64,000 nt of DNA from Chondrus crispus (GCF_000350225.1 NW_005179185.1:55939-119938); one strand, 5' to 3'; counted from the stretch's first letter, positions 1 through 9,861 are shown. Program-made: numbers and translations. Notes: a model not told the origin generated them from the letters alone.

Positions 1-1
1 G

Positions 2-1507
2 GTCATCTTTGCTTTGAAGAAATTTCGTGTTTACGTGCTTTCGTCTACACCTTTCAAGTTGATTACTGATCACCAGGCTCTTAGTTATGCCTTTCGCAAG
101 AAAGACATCCACGGTCGTTTGGCTCGTTGGCTAGACTTCTTAGCCGAGTACGACTTCACCGTGGAATATCGTCGTGGATCCGCAAATAGTGCAGCTGACT
201 ACCTTTCTCGCATTCAGCCCAAGAACGGCGACAACCCAACTTGCCAGGAAGAGGGAGAACTTGCCCTCGCTATCACGACCCCGATCTATTCTACAGAAGA
301 TCTAGAAGAGTCTTGCCAAGATATCATGTCCTACCTGCAAGGCAAAGCACCGGTTGGGTTGGATGATTACAGGAAGTCTAGCATGAAGAATAATGCGAAG
401 AACATTCTTGTGTGGTAGTCGAAGTTGTTCCGCCGCACCATTCATGGCCTTCCTGTTGTTGCCCCAATTTCCGACCGCGAAAAGGTACTGAAGGGTTTCC
501 ATGACGACATTGATCAATGGGACTTGAAGACCACTCGTCAATTTATCACGGAAAGGTACTGGTGGCCGACCGTTTGTATGGACGTGGGAGACTACGTGAA
601 GAGTTGTGACGGGTGTCAGAAGGCACGTCCGATTCCCAGGTATAAGACAACTTTGTGCCTTCCCATCACAAGCTTGTTTGATGTTTTCTCTATTGACTTT
701 GCTGGACCCTTCCCTGTCACTTCGTCTGGAAATCGCTTCGTGTTGGTTGCGGTCGAACACCTCACAGGATGGCCAATTGCTCTATCCACTGCTGATAGTA
801 CTGCTCAAGTGGTTCTCGACTTCCTCAAGAGAGAAATCATGTACTCATTCGGCCCTCCGAGAACCATTGTCTCTGACAATGCTACCTGCTTCACAGCCTC
901 GGCCGTTTCTAGCTTCATGGCTCGACACGGTATCACTTGGCGCACCGTCCTCGCCTACGCTCCCATGTCTAACGGTAGATCAGAGAGAATGGTTGGGACT
1001 TTGAAGGCTGCCGTCCGTTAGACAGTTCTTGGAACTGGAATGGAGTGGGACAAAGCACTCACCCAGGTCCTGTATGGATATCGCCGACGTGCCATGAAGA
1101 ACGTCGTGTCGCCCTTCGAATTAATGTATGGGGTCCCACCTCGGATGGATTCCAGCGCAGAAACCGGTGCAAGCCTAGTTGTCTTTTCCTTAGACCATCA
1201 TCGTCGTTTGGAGCTTCTGACTGGATCTGTCCCACGAGCAGTTCGCTCAGGGGCCTCTGTGGAAAAGAGGCTCGTAGCGTCGTCGTCTCACTTCTTCGAA
1301 GTAAGAGACAAAGTTCTTGTCGCTCGGGGAACTTCATTCGGTGGTACGAAATGGCCCGCGTTCGTTTCCAAGTTCTACGGCCCGTGCCGCGTCTTGAAAG
1401 TTCACCACCCGCGATACGTGCTAGAGTCGCAGCACGGCAGAGTATCCAGGAAGCCTATTCATGCTCGCCGACTCGTCCTATATCGTGAAAGGAAGTTCGA
1501 AGCCTAA
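2..1507 (+). pseudogene. Ty3/gypsy pol, 3' part (RNase H end, integrase)
   Basis: This is the C-terminal part of a Ty3/gypsy polyprotein whose reverse transcriptase lies left of the window. One frame runs from base 2 to a TAA at 1505-1507, broken only by TAG at 416-418 and TAG at 1019-1021. It shows the RNase H tail (TDHQAL, then SANSAADYLSR), a degenerate integrase zinc finger (HDDIDQW, where the second His is Gln, then SCDGC), the integrase catalytic residues (D in FSIDFAGPF, D in VSDNATCF, E in SNGRSERM) and a GPY/F-like C-terminal stretch (KFYGPCRVL). No chromodomain is visible before the stop. The role is reverse transcription and insertion of the element. As written it cannot yield one polyprotein unless the two TAG codons are read through, so I call it a pseudogene. 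Confidence 0.9.
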
Positions 1508-1624
1508 GTCCTTTGTTAAAGCGTAAGGCTAAGTGTTAGGCATAAAATCGTTTAATGCATGTAGAGAATATATGCAATTGCTATCATGAAACCCGTATAG
1601 GCAAGAAGAGAGAAGATAGCGTGG

Positions 1625-2854
1625 CTATTTCGACTTGTTGCTTGCAGCTTTCAGCTTGCGACGTTTGCGACGCTTACTGGAAGCGCTAAGCGCTCTTGTG
1701 GCGCAAGCACGGACAAGACAGACCTTTCGCATTTCACGAATTTCTAGCAGACTAACTCCATCACCAAGACATAGTTTCAAAGCTTGAAGAGAGAAGGGCA
1801 TGGGGTACGGTTCCATACAATCCTGTACTATATGATCCTTTGAAGATATGCATACCGTATGCAACTTGTTTGAAGTCCCCTCAAGCGTGACGACAAACAC
1901 TCCCGACTCGACATCAAGAAGTTTGCCTATCGTTGGGACCGATCCGAAAGTATGCTTGAGAACTACTTCCTCTCGTTTGAGATGCTTGCTAGCACCCCTC
2001 AGACCACGAATACGTCGTGGAAGACTCCCCTGCTGCACGAACAACTTCGCATTCTCCTTGAAGTGCTCCCAATACGAATCGGCGAGCTGTCGCGTGCCGA
2101 GAACACGCAACGAGTTGCAAACGGCAGCTGGGATGCATAGATCAGTTCGATCTTGATAGGGAGTAGCACCAAGGTTGTGGATATGGAAAGAAGACGCCAA
2201 AGAGCTCTCTGAGCGGGCACCGGAAGTGGACATTGCCAACCAGCGCCCTGGATACTTCTGGCACCACTCATCAATGAGAAGGTAAGCTGACACGCAGTCT
2301 CTGCCGTTCGTGTAGAACTTGTCGTTCTGGATCTGGTGCCCAGAAGATTTGTTCCCACCACAGACTGGTATGGTATACAGCAGAATGGGGTGCTTCGACT
2401 TATCGCATGCGTCGATGGCGACGTACTTATTTGCGAGTCTATCGTAGCAGATAGACTCAATATTCCAAGCATCATCCTCCACGTGATCATAAGCACGCTT
2501 ATCGTCAATCGATTCAGTCAGGCCGACTCGGGAAAACTCATCTACCGAGACCCCGTGCTTTCCTCGCGCACTTAAGTGGATGAGAACATGTCGACCGAAA
2601 AGGCGGAGCATTTCCGTCAAATACAAGTCATACCTTGTCAGATTCGATCCGACCCAAACATGGTACGGAAAACGAGGCGAAGCTTCTTCATTCTTCGACA
2701 CCTTCATTACGTCCGTTCTTTGCGACAATAGCCACATTATCCTCTCACGAGCGTTGTGCTCTTCAACGGATACTCTCGCCGCCTTCGACGCGATATGTTT
2801 ACGGGGCGCCTTGCCGCCAGTACTGCGGCGCGCCGTCTGCTTGGTTTTCGCCAT
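1625..2854 (-). CDS. Histone H3 tail-mimic protein with cysteine-peptidase-like region
   Basis: An intact 409-residue protein in a good start context (GAGGATGG; ATG at 2854-2852; TAG stop). Residues 2-29 follow the histone H3 tail: K4, R8, S10, K14, R17, K18, K23, R26 and S28 of H3 numbering are kept, while R2, K9, Q19, L20, T22 and K27 become K, R, H, I, S and V. No histone fold follows. Residues about 235-350 have the layout of a papain-fold cysteine peptidase: Cys240 in DLCIPAAVCNSL, His332 in NKLHTVCIS and Asp345 in HIVQDCMEP. The C-terminus is a strongly basic tract (SSKRRKRRKLK), probably a nuclear localisation signal. It lies 117 bp after the gypsy pol stop on the opposite strand, so it may be an antisense accessory gene of that element or a separate insertion. 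The tail similarity is direct; the peptidase assignment is by motif spacing, and activity is unknown. Confidence 0.8.
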   Translation of the reverse strand: MAKTKQTARRSTGGKAPRKHIASKAARVSVEEHNARERIMWLLSQRTDVMKVSKNEEASPRFPYHVWVGSNLTRYDLYLTEMLRLFGRHVLIHLSARGKHGVSVDEFSRVGLTESIDDKRAYDHVEDDAWNIESICYDRLANKYVAIDACDKSKHPILLYTIPVCGGNKSSGHQIQNDKFYTNGRDCVSAYLLIDEWCQKYPGRWLAMSTSGARSESSLASSFHIHNLGATPYQDRTDLCIPAAVCNSLRVLGTRQLADSYWEHFKENAKLFVQQGSLPRRIRGLRGASKHLKREEVVLKHTFGSVPTIGKLLDVESGVFVVTLEGTSNKLHTVCISSKDHIVQDCMEPYPMPFSLQALKLCLGDGVSLLEIREMRKVCLVRACATRALSASSKRRKRRKLKAASNKSK

Positions 2855-2929
2855 CCTCGTCAGATCAGGTTTCTTGCAAGGGGCAGACTCGAGGATTAAA
2901 ACCTCATCTGAGTACTGCCACACAAGCAA

Positions 2930-3660
2930 TCAGCGATCTCTGAGAATAGAGGCAATTAGAACCTGACGCGGTGACAGGTTCTTCAAGAAAAAAACGCAGG
3001 AACACCGAAGTTAGTTGTGTGAAAAGTAGAGAAGGTGGGTAGGTTAATGATAGAAGTGATAGCTTACAGTGATGATGAGCTGTACACGTGTATACGTGGA
3101 GTGTTTGGGAGATTGGTGTCGATGGTGACACTAAATTGTGTCAATTGGATCGTCAAGGTCGAGCGCTGGTTCCCTGACTCAAGCCGAGCACCAGGAGCAA
3201 AGGAGCGGCCAGCGGTCAGTATATATGTTGCCCCTGCCCGGGTGTGGGGCTGGGGAGGGGGTCGTGTGGGGGAGATTTGGGGTACTGTACAGGGTACAGT
3301 ACCCGGGAGTGGCCCCAGGACCAAAGCCTTCAAAAGGTGATTTTATTGGTCTACGTGTACGCCAGGTGTACACGTGGACAATCTCCCTTTGAAAAGCGGC
3401 GGTCCTGGGAAGTGGAAGATGTTGGCCGCCCCTCTATAAGAGAAAGGGGCGCGCTGCGACACCCCGCGACAAGGGGAGAACACAACAACACCCGGACCGA
3501 CCCCCCCTCTTGAAATAAACATCTCGCTTTTCTCTCTCCCCTACGCGCGCAGCCCACCTTTTTAGCTGTCAACAGGTAGCACGGAACACGTAGCTCGAAT
3601 TACTGGGGCAAAACCCGATTCGCTGTTTATCGGAAACCGCCCAATAACCATTCCAGGTTG
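2930..3660. other. LTR-like / promoter-like stretch next to the H3-tail gene
   Basis: No coding region is supported here. The stretch holds CACGTG-type motifs (near 3083 and 3372), a TATATAT at about 3219, a TATAAG at 3435-3440 followed 75 bp later by AATAAA at 3514-3519, and a pyrimidine-rich run after it. TATA plus AATAAA at this spacing is typical of an LTR U3-R region, so this could be the 3' LTR of the gypsy element to the left and could also supply the promoter of the minus-strand H3-tail gene. No matching second LTR is in the window, so the boundaries are not known. Confidence 0.35.
3280..3304. repeat. Perfect 11-bp-arm hairpin
   Basis: GGGTACTGTAC, loop AGG, then GTACAGTACCC. It lies in the LTR-like stretch and carries the TACTGTA/TACAGTA motif seen at many other repeat edges in the window. 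Confidence 0.85.
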
Positions 3661-4040
3661 CTGATGAAGGAAATGTTGATACAATCGTGTCATTCGTCAA
3701 CATTAGATGCACTGTACAAGGTTTCCATACAAGGCCTCTTTGTCCCACAAGACTTTGTTGTGGGGGACTGGTCTACTCGTGCTCGTACTTTACCTTCAGT
3801 GAGCTTTACGTGTGCAGGTGCTTCAACACTGTGCGCCCTACCGACACTTCTTGCACTACTGCAACGGTTCGCCCTACCGACACTGTTCAGCCTACACAGT
3901 CTGTTCTTAGGAAACAATCAACTGCTCGAAATAGGATAGGATACATATCGTAGAGGGTTGTCTGCAAAGCCGAAGAGAGAGAGGGGCACGGAACATCGAA
4001 CGAAGTAAACTTCATGCTTTGGTGACCATTCACCCTGTCA
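3661..4040. other. Non-coding stretch with a short duplicated motif
   Basis: No gene is supported. The only structure seen is a repeated CGCCCTACCGACACT at about 3835 and 3870 on the plus strand. Confidence 0.4.
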
Positions 4041-4066
4041 TTAGCAAGACTTTGCTAAGTGCCTTC

Positions 4067-4160
4067 GCGCACTGTCCCCGCGCTCGTGTGCGCTGCCCTC
4101 GCGCTCGTGTGTACTGTCCCTGCGCTCGTGCGCACTGTCCTCGCGCTCGTGCGCATCTCT
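4067..4160. repeat. Tandem repeat, about 21-bp unit, four to five copies
   Basis: Successive copies of CTGTCCCCGCGCTCGTGTGC-like units with small changes. The unit is a multiple of three, so each strand keeps an open frame through it. Confidence 0.85.
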
Positions 4161-4878
4161 ACCGTCACACACACTCGAGACGCCGCCTTCGGCGTCTCGC
4201 CCCAAGACGCACAACAGGAAATTGCGCTGCTCTTCACCAAGACAATGGCCAGCGTTGCCGAGTCTGTTTCGAGGCTCTGCATTCGTGTTCATCGCATTTG
4301 TATGCATGCTAGTGTGCTGCATCCTTGATACGCCCAGCTGCGGCTGCAACCTCCCCGTCCATTGCGCCGCATGTATCTTCGAGGCAGGAAAACTATAAGC
4401 AATTCCGCCGCCGACAGTCGAGTGTCCAGCAGGAACGATTGTTTCATAATTCGAAACATTTTGCTTTGGCGTGGTGCGTTGTAAGGAAGGCGTCAACGCA
4501 GCCTAAGAGCTGGGAAGTATTAGCACGGGGGTTGGCTTCGAATGCCACGAGGGGATTGCATGATTTGTTTGAGAAACTGCAGCGGCGCGGCCGACTAGCG
4601 CAGGATTTGAGGATGTGACAGTCAGTGGTTGCCCGAAGGAATGCGCTGCTCCCAAATATGGACCAGATTGTATCGCCTTTGCAGGTAGCTCGACGCTCAA
4701 AGGTGACGTCCGGCTCTCACCCGTCATGTTCACTTTAGCGGTCAGGCAAATTGTGCGATTCTCATCCTTGCGTGGCCCCATTGGCATGCTTCGAACGCCT
4801 GTCTGCAAAGACTTCTGTACGTTTGAAAGAGCGCCTTGCGTGGCGTGTTTTGGCACGGATTTCTGTGGTCCCTGGGTG

Positions 4879-4990
4879 CAATCAAAGGCAGCGTCAGGCT
4901 TGCGGAGCCCTGGGGCTTGTGGTCGTTGGTTGTAGTCAAAGGCAGCGTCAGGCTCACGGAGCCCTGGTGACTCCCTCTTCGATTGCGACT
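4879..4990. repeat. Tandem duplication of an approximately 57-bp unit
   Basis: The phrase CAAAGGCAGCGTCAGGCT, followed by a CGGAGCCCTGG stretch, occurs at about 4887 and again at about 4939. It encodes the duplicated peptide described for the minus-strand frame. Confidence 0.7.
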
Positions 4991-5290
4991 CTTTCCTGGG
5001 CACCGGGGCAACCCGTTGACTGATGACGTGCAGTAACGCATATGCCGAAATTTGTAAGCCTGTGGAAATATTTCACCATCCTTTATGATCCGCATGGTTC
5101 CCAATGGACTAGCCATTACATAACCAGAGGGATGTTGCGCTAAGTGTCATGAAACGCCGGGATATAAGGTAACCTATTGATAGTGTAATTGACTAACACA
5201 GTAATGTGCTTCTTCCTACACGGATGATTCTATTACTGTCTAAGCATCCCTTTGGTAATCAAATCGACGAGCTGCGGTTATCAGGACTAC

Positions 5291-5744
5291 TTAAAGCCTA
5301 GAGGAAACTCTCAAAGTATATATCACGACCCAAGCTTCATCAGTCTTATCTTCAGACTTCGTCGAATTGCCATTATTGACGACATCTGGGAGCCCGTGTT
5401 TGTTGGTTGGTGGCTGAGGGATGGGCGCGTTTGGGAAAGCGCCCTGGCTCAGCCCAGACGCCGTGGTGGTCGTTAGCACAATTGACGGGGAGATTTCTCC
5501 GGGCATGCGCAGCGGCCCTACCCTTCTTCAGTATTTGTCTGACAACGACGACGTCGTCCTTGTCATCGTCCAATTGCACCTGCATGCGCTGGCGCTTGTT
5601 GTCAGAGGGGAGTGCGGGCATGTGGTCGGGGTCTGGCGGGGTGGTGCCGACGAAGGGAGCCTCCGACAAAAACCGCATCTGGACGTAGATGCAAATAGCA
5701 ATTCTGGGTTGCCTCATCCGGCACAAACTCACAAACACTCTCAA
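5291..5744 (-). other. Unrecognised minus-strand coding-like stretch
   Basis: Two overlapping minus-strand frames together give a charged then hydrophilic peptide (QVQLDDDKDDVVVV, then a shift into a Thr/Pro-rich C-terminus). No family recognised and no clear start. It may be a decayed host-gene piece or chance. Confidence 0.2.
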
Positions 5745-5834
5745 AGCACTCCTGATCTTTAAACAAAATTACCATTTACTACTGTATTCCCCAGAAACTA
5801 CTCAACATGATTCTTCTCGATACACAGTAGGCCG

Positions 5835-6011
5835 AAGGCGGACGTGCTCAGGGTGCTGGAGGGCGCCCTTCTTGAGGATGCATAGAAGAAAGCCCGGGCA
5901 AGGGAAGAGGCAGAGATTGCGCATGAGATACTCGACACGGAGAGGGAGGTCTTCAAGTGGTCACGAGACGACTGGCAGGCCGTCTATGACTTTGAACTCG
6001 AGCTGCAATGA
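5835..6011 (+). pseudogene. C-terminal coding scrap with one in-frame TAG
   Basis: Starting just after a CACAGTAGG sequence that could be a splice acceptor, a frame of 58 codons runs to TGA at 6009-6011, interrupted only by TAG at 5883-5885. The peptide is amphipathic and charged (VLRVLEGALLEDA before the stop, then AREEAEIAHEILDTE and DDWQAVYDFELELQ), typical of a helical protein C-terminus. No family was recognised. Confidence 0.35.
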
Positions 6012-6047
6012 CACACGCCTGCACGGACGCAAAGGCTTTGCGGCGGG

Positions 6048-6290
6048 GATGGCCGTGCCTAGCGAGTGCGTTTACTTGCTTTTCGCTTTTGGTTGCCACT
6101 TGAGGACATGGTGGCCAGCGTCCTTCGCGTTCCCCGCCGCGTCCATGGAGGCCCGCTACGCTTGCGTTATCGACGCGATACCGAACCGATCAAGTCTTCA
6201 TCATTACAGTTCAAGGCAAAGGGCGATGGCCGTGCACGGCGAGTGCGTTTGCGTTGCTGCTGTTTTTTTGTTTGCTACTCGCAAGGAGGT
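6048..6290. repeat. Diverged direct duplication
   Basis: GATGGCCGTGC..GCGAGTGCGTTT occurs at about 6048 and again at about 6226, about 178 bp apart, with similar sequence around both. No coding function is supported in this GC-rich stretch. Confidence 0.5.
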
Positions 6291-6299
6291 GGTGACAGC

Positions 6300-7160
6300 C
6301 GCACGTTTTTCGCTCTTCTCCGTTTTCCTCGTGGGGGCGCTTCGCTTGCGCCTTCAAGACGATGGCGGAGGGCGTCGTGCAGCGGGACGTCGACGCTGAT
6401 CGCGAGCGTGGGGTCCGGCGCGCGCAGGTTCGTCTGCTGCGGCGAAGATTGTAGACGCGCGTCGCCGTCCAGGTTCTGGCCCTTCGTGCGCCACGACCAC
6501 ACCGCTCGGGTTTTCATCCCGACGCCTGGATGGGGGCGTGCGGGTTACACACGGGTACCAGGTGACCGCGGTGTGTGGAGCTGGGATGCGGGGAGCGGGT
6601 GTCGCGACAGTAGGCCGATTTGCCCCATGCCAGAACGTAAATTTCGAAACAATCCGTTTTATCAAAATCTCATCTGATGCTGCTGTGCACCCGCCCCTCA
6701 GTGTTGGATATCGCTAACGCTCATCCTTTCTACGATCTTCCGCTACGTTCCTTTCCTTACAGCTCTGTCGGATATCGCCACTATATAGTATATAGTGGCA
6801 ATATCCGACAGGATATATATTGTATATACTGTGCACATCCCTCTCCACCTGTCTCCTGGCCAGGTGGCACTCCCTTTTATCACATTCAGTACAGTCAGAA
6901 CCCTTCCCCAAAGGCTAAATTCCACGTAAGAGAAAATAAAAATAAATTAAGACAAATAAGATCGATTTCAAACACATATCTGATGGATAGACTCCTCGCC
7001 CAGAGTTGATCCGAATGGGATCAACATTTATTCCAAATGACCAACTACTCCTACAGAGGGGCTCCATTTGGGACGTGGCTCAGTTTTGGGACATCCCAGT
7101 TTCGAGCTAACCATCAATGGGTCCAAGGACTACATGGCCACTAATATAATTACAAGCGTT
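6300..7160. other. Stretch without a supported gene
   Basis: Apart from the hairpin at 6765-6811 and a short hairpin around 7006-7024 (GTTGATCC, loop, GGATCAAC), nothing coding or structural was supported here. Confidence 0.4.
6765..6811. repeat. Long hairpin, 21-bp arms
   Basis: Arms 6765-6785 and 6791-6811 (CTGTCGGATAT..GCCACTATA and its complement, one mismatch) around a 5-base loop. A related sequence, GTTGGATATCGCTAACG, occurs about 60 bp upstream. Likely a foldback or MITE remnant. Confidence 0.8.
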
Positions 7161-7289
7161 GCCTATTGACATATGTTTCATCGGAAATTCAAAAGTCCCG
7201 CCCAAACAAATCAGGAAAGGTATGTTGTCATGTACTGCAGCCGATCACGATACTCCGCGCCAGTCCGAAAAACGTATCTCGCTCACATG

Positions 7290-7430
7290 CCGCCCTCTAT
7301 GCGACTACAAGGGTCGCTGAGCGAAAAGCGCAAAGCGCGGGACGAAATCTCGAAGAGAAACAGAGAAGCAGCCCTTGCTCTTTTCGGCTTAGGGTGGCCT
7401 ATCAGGCAAGTTGCAGACAAGTGCAATTAA
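7290..7430 (+). pseudogene. Possible transposase helix-turn-helix fragment
   Basis: A frame ending at 7430 reads KRNREAALALFGLGWPIRQV then ADKCN, the pattern of the first helix-turn-helix of Tc1/pogo-type transposases (R..AL.L...G...R.VA). Nothing downstream continues it into a catalytic domain. The assignment rests on a short motif. Confidence 0.3.
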
Positions 7431-8340
7431 TCACTTCAATAGACATGGACACCATGCCTATTCTTATTTAGCATGTCAATCGCTATATTCCTCAGTGTTT
7501 GCCTTTGCAACAACCTGTTGTGCTGATTCCAGACGGCCATTCGTCTCGTAAGGGCGTGTATTGGATCTAAAATGCGCTAAAGTGTAACATTGAGCTCGTG
7601 GTCCTCCCTGCCAACACAACACATTTTTCAGCCTTATCATAAAGTCATTAACAAACAGTTTCAAAAGGAAGTGCACAGTACCAGGGATGAATTGCCTCCC
7701 ATGGCTCTAATTAACGTTCACTCGATGGACTTCAAGTTAAATTGGCCATAACCGGTCACGCAGAATTGATACCCGATTTCGTGAGACACGATTGGTTATT
7801 AACACCGGCCTCTGGCCGATAGATCTCCACTTCCTGGAAAAGTTTAAACCAAGCAAGCGGGAACATTTGCATGTCGCGAAGGAAAAGCCACTTGTTTACA
7901 AAACTCGAGTCCACTACTGTCAGTCGCTAGTGTTCAGCAGCGGAATGCAGATTGCAAAACAATGAGGGAACTGGCTGCTGTGCTGACTCATGAACGAAGT
8001 CCGCCGGTGGCCATTGATGCCATCGCGAGATTACTGAAAGGGCACGTGACTGTATCCTCTGCATTTCAGGGAATACGTCCTAGTACAGTGGCATACAGTA
8101 AGTCCATCAGCAGGAAACATTGTGCGTCGGGGCACAGCCGGAGTGTTTGATAGTTGGAGATATTTTCCAGCGTCGAAAGGATGACGAGATTGAGGCTGTC
8201 GCAGAGACACATCGCAAAGCGATGACTAAAAAGGAGAATCTCGCACGCAACGCTATCGGTAAGAAGCAGGAGGCAGAAGCACGAGCAGAACAGAAAAGAA
8301 ATAGGTTGCATAGAAACGGCTAAAACAAGAATATTTTGAG
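7431..8340. other. Stretch with unrecognised short frames
   Basis: Two short plus-strand frames (7962-8150 and 8120-8323) overlap. The second is a Lys/Glu/Ala-rich helical tail resembling the charged tail of the pogo-like relic at 13.3 kb. No function can be given. Confidence 0.25.
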
Positions 8341-8348
8341 TGAGACAG

Positions 8349-9386
8349 TGTAGTGCAACACCCGTCTCGGGTAGGGGGGTGAAAGGAAGTGAGAAAAGGA
8401 AAAAATTGGATATTGTGGTCCGGGCTGGAGGACACACGTGTGCAACGATGCGCACGATTATTTTAATTATTTAGTTCTATTTACAAATTAGATCTAGGAT
8501 CTAGAGCCGGGAGCTACTGTACTCGCCCCGGCGAGGCTATATAGCATAGTCCAGTTACCAACCCAAGTGAGTAAAGGTAACCCGAGTTGCCGGAGTTAGA
8601 TCTCGCCTTCGTCGAAGACCGCTTCCGTTCACGCGTCGCGCTTCACTCTACGCTGCTAACGACATCCTCTATTGGTCGGGGTCCCATTCCTTTTCGTCAT
8701 CCTTTACCATTCCTATTTTTATCTCTATTCCCTATCCATTTCTATTTCTGCCTCTATCCTTTTCTATCTGTTGTTTCCATCGGCATTGGTTGCGACCGAT
8801 CCGGTGTAGGTTTTTTAGCCATCGGGCAACACGTTGTGTAGCGCTGCTACTGTTTCAAGTTCGGTCGGAAGGCTGTTGCAACGACGCCTCCGTCGAAGGT
8901 CTTACTGTATAAGACAGAGTTGGTACCACCAACCGCGACCGCAATCGCGCTGGTGAGGGTGTTTTAGCCATCGAACAACACGTCGGTAGTAGCGTTGCTA
9001 CACGGTTACGATCCCGTCGGGTCGTGCTGAACAAGCCCCCGTCGAAGAACTTGAATTATACGCAACGTGCTGAAGACGCTCGTCGAGCATTGGCCTTACT
9101 ACCCTGCAAACCGCGGTTACATTCTCGTAGACAAGCCCAACCCGCACTCGCCGAGCACTCAAGTCTTCACAAGTCTCTACCACCATTATTCTCCCGGGCC
9201 GGGCATCTTTCCTTACCCCCCCCCGTCGAAGTTGAGCTACCGTGGGCCGCAAGCCCACACAAGGGAAAAGGGTGTCTCGGGCGCTTCGTAGCGCGTGCCA
9301 TCGGAAGTGTTGTTTCTGTTGCTGTTTTTCTTCTTTTCGTTGACCGTCGGACTGTGTTTGCGGCCTGCCAGGCACATTGCACTACA
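8349..9386 (-). mobile_element. Solo LTR, family A, minus orientation, with 5-bp target duplication
   Basis: A 1038-bp LTR bounded by TGTAGTGCAA and TTGCACTACA, flanked by the direct repeat GACAG at 8344-8348 and 9387-9391. Its sequence is the reverse complement of the LTRs at 11799-12821 and 59964-61010 (shared landmarks include the GTCGGACTGTGTTTGCGGCC block and the CACCCCCCT block near the other end). Matching flanks and no internal sequence show recombination between the two LTRs of a former full element. Confidence 0.92.
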
Positions 9387-9501
9387 GACAGCATCTGGAA
9401 GCAGAGCTGAACATGCTGATGCGAGCGTTATTTTCGCTCGGAGTAGTGGGACGGCGTTGAGAAATCAGGGGACGGCCGGTTGCGGTGTTGCAGTGAGTCC
9501 C

Positions 9502-9559
9502 TTGAGTCAGTGTTTACTCGCTAGCTGCTTATGCAGGTAGCGAGGAAACACTGACTCAA
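9502..9559. repeat. Hairpin with 22-bp arms
   Basis: Arms 9502-9523 (starting TTGAGTCAGTGTTT) and 9538-9559 are inverted copies with a small mismatch around a 14-base loop. Confidence 0.85.
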
Positions 9560-9686
9560 ATGGGAATAGTGAAGTGTCCCAATTTGAACCCTTCTTTGTT
9601 TTTGCGAGGTCAAGATATCAGTGCTCACTTGTCGCAGCCGTTGGAAAAATAGTAATCAATGAAGTTTTACAATGATTGGGATTGAT

Positions 9687-9786
9687 NNNNNNNNNNNNNN
9701 NNNNNNNNNNNNNNNNNNNNNNNNNNNNNNNNNNNNNNNNNNNNNNNNNNNNNNNNNNNNNNNNNNNNNNNNNNNNNNNNNNNNNN
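9687..9786. other. Assembly gap, 100 N
   Basis: Exactly 100 unknown bases, a conventional gap of unknown size. Both flanks are inverted-repeat-rich, which probably caused the break. Confidence 0.99.
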
Positions 9787-9811
9787 TGAATGTCCTAATC
9801 ATTACCCAATC

Positions 9812-9861
9812 GGTAAAGCCTCATTTGATAGTCATCAATGACTATCAAATGAGGCTTTACC
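9812..9861. repeat. Perfect hairpin, 24-bp arms
   Basis: Arms 9812-9835 and 9838-9861 are exact inverted copies around a 2-base loop (CA). It sits 26 bp after the assembly gap. Confidence 0.95.

Larger units (their letters stand above)
4041..5003 (-). pseudogene. Unrecognised low-complexity minus-strand reading frame broken by one TAG
   Basis: One minus-strand frame stays open from above 5003 to 4041 except for a TAG at 4505-4503. No ATG is evident at the upstream end, so this is a fragment or a 3' exon. The N-terminal part contains a tandem peptide repeat (SPGLREPDAAFD then APGLRKPDAAFD). The C-terminal part ends in five copies of an AHERxDS/THERExS-like heptad encoded by the tandem DNA repeat at about 4067-4160. 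No family was recognised. The repeats could equally be non-coding. Confidence 0.35.

Noticed and set aside
302-760. Minus-strand frame inside the gypsy integrase
   Set aside because: Antisense shadow of the pol frame; no independent motif.
2765-2854. An ordinary histone H3 gene or pseudogene
   Set aside because: Only the tail is present; after residue 29 the sequence has no histone-fold similarity and the protein continues intact for 380 residues.
4067-4160. CRISPR-like array
   Set aside because: Units are contiguous tandem copies without spacers, and the window is eukaryotic.
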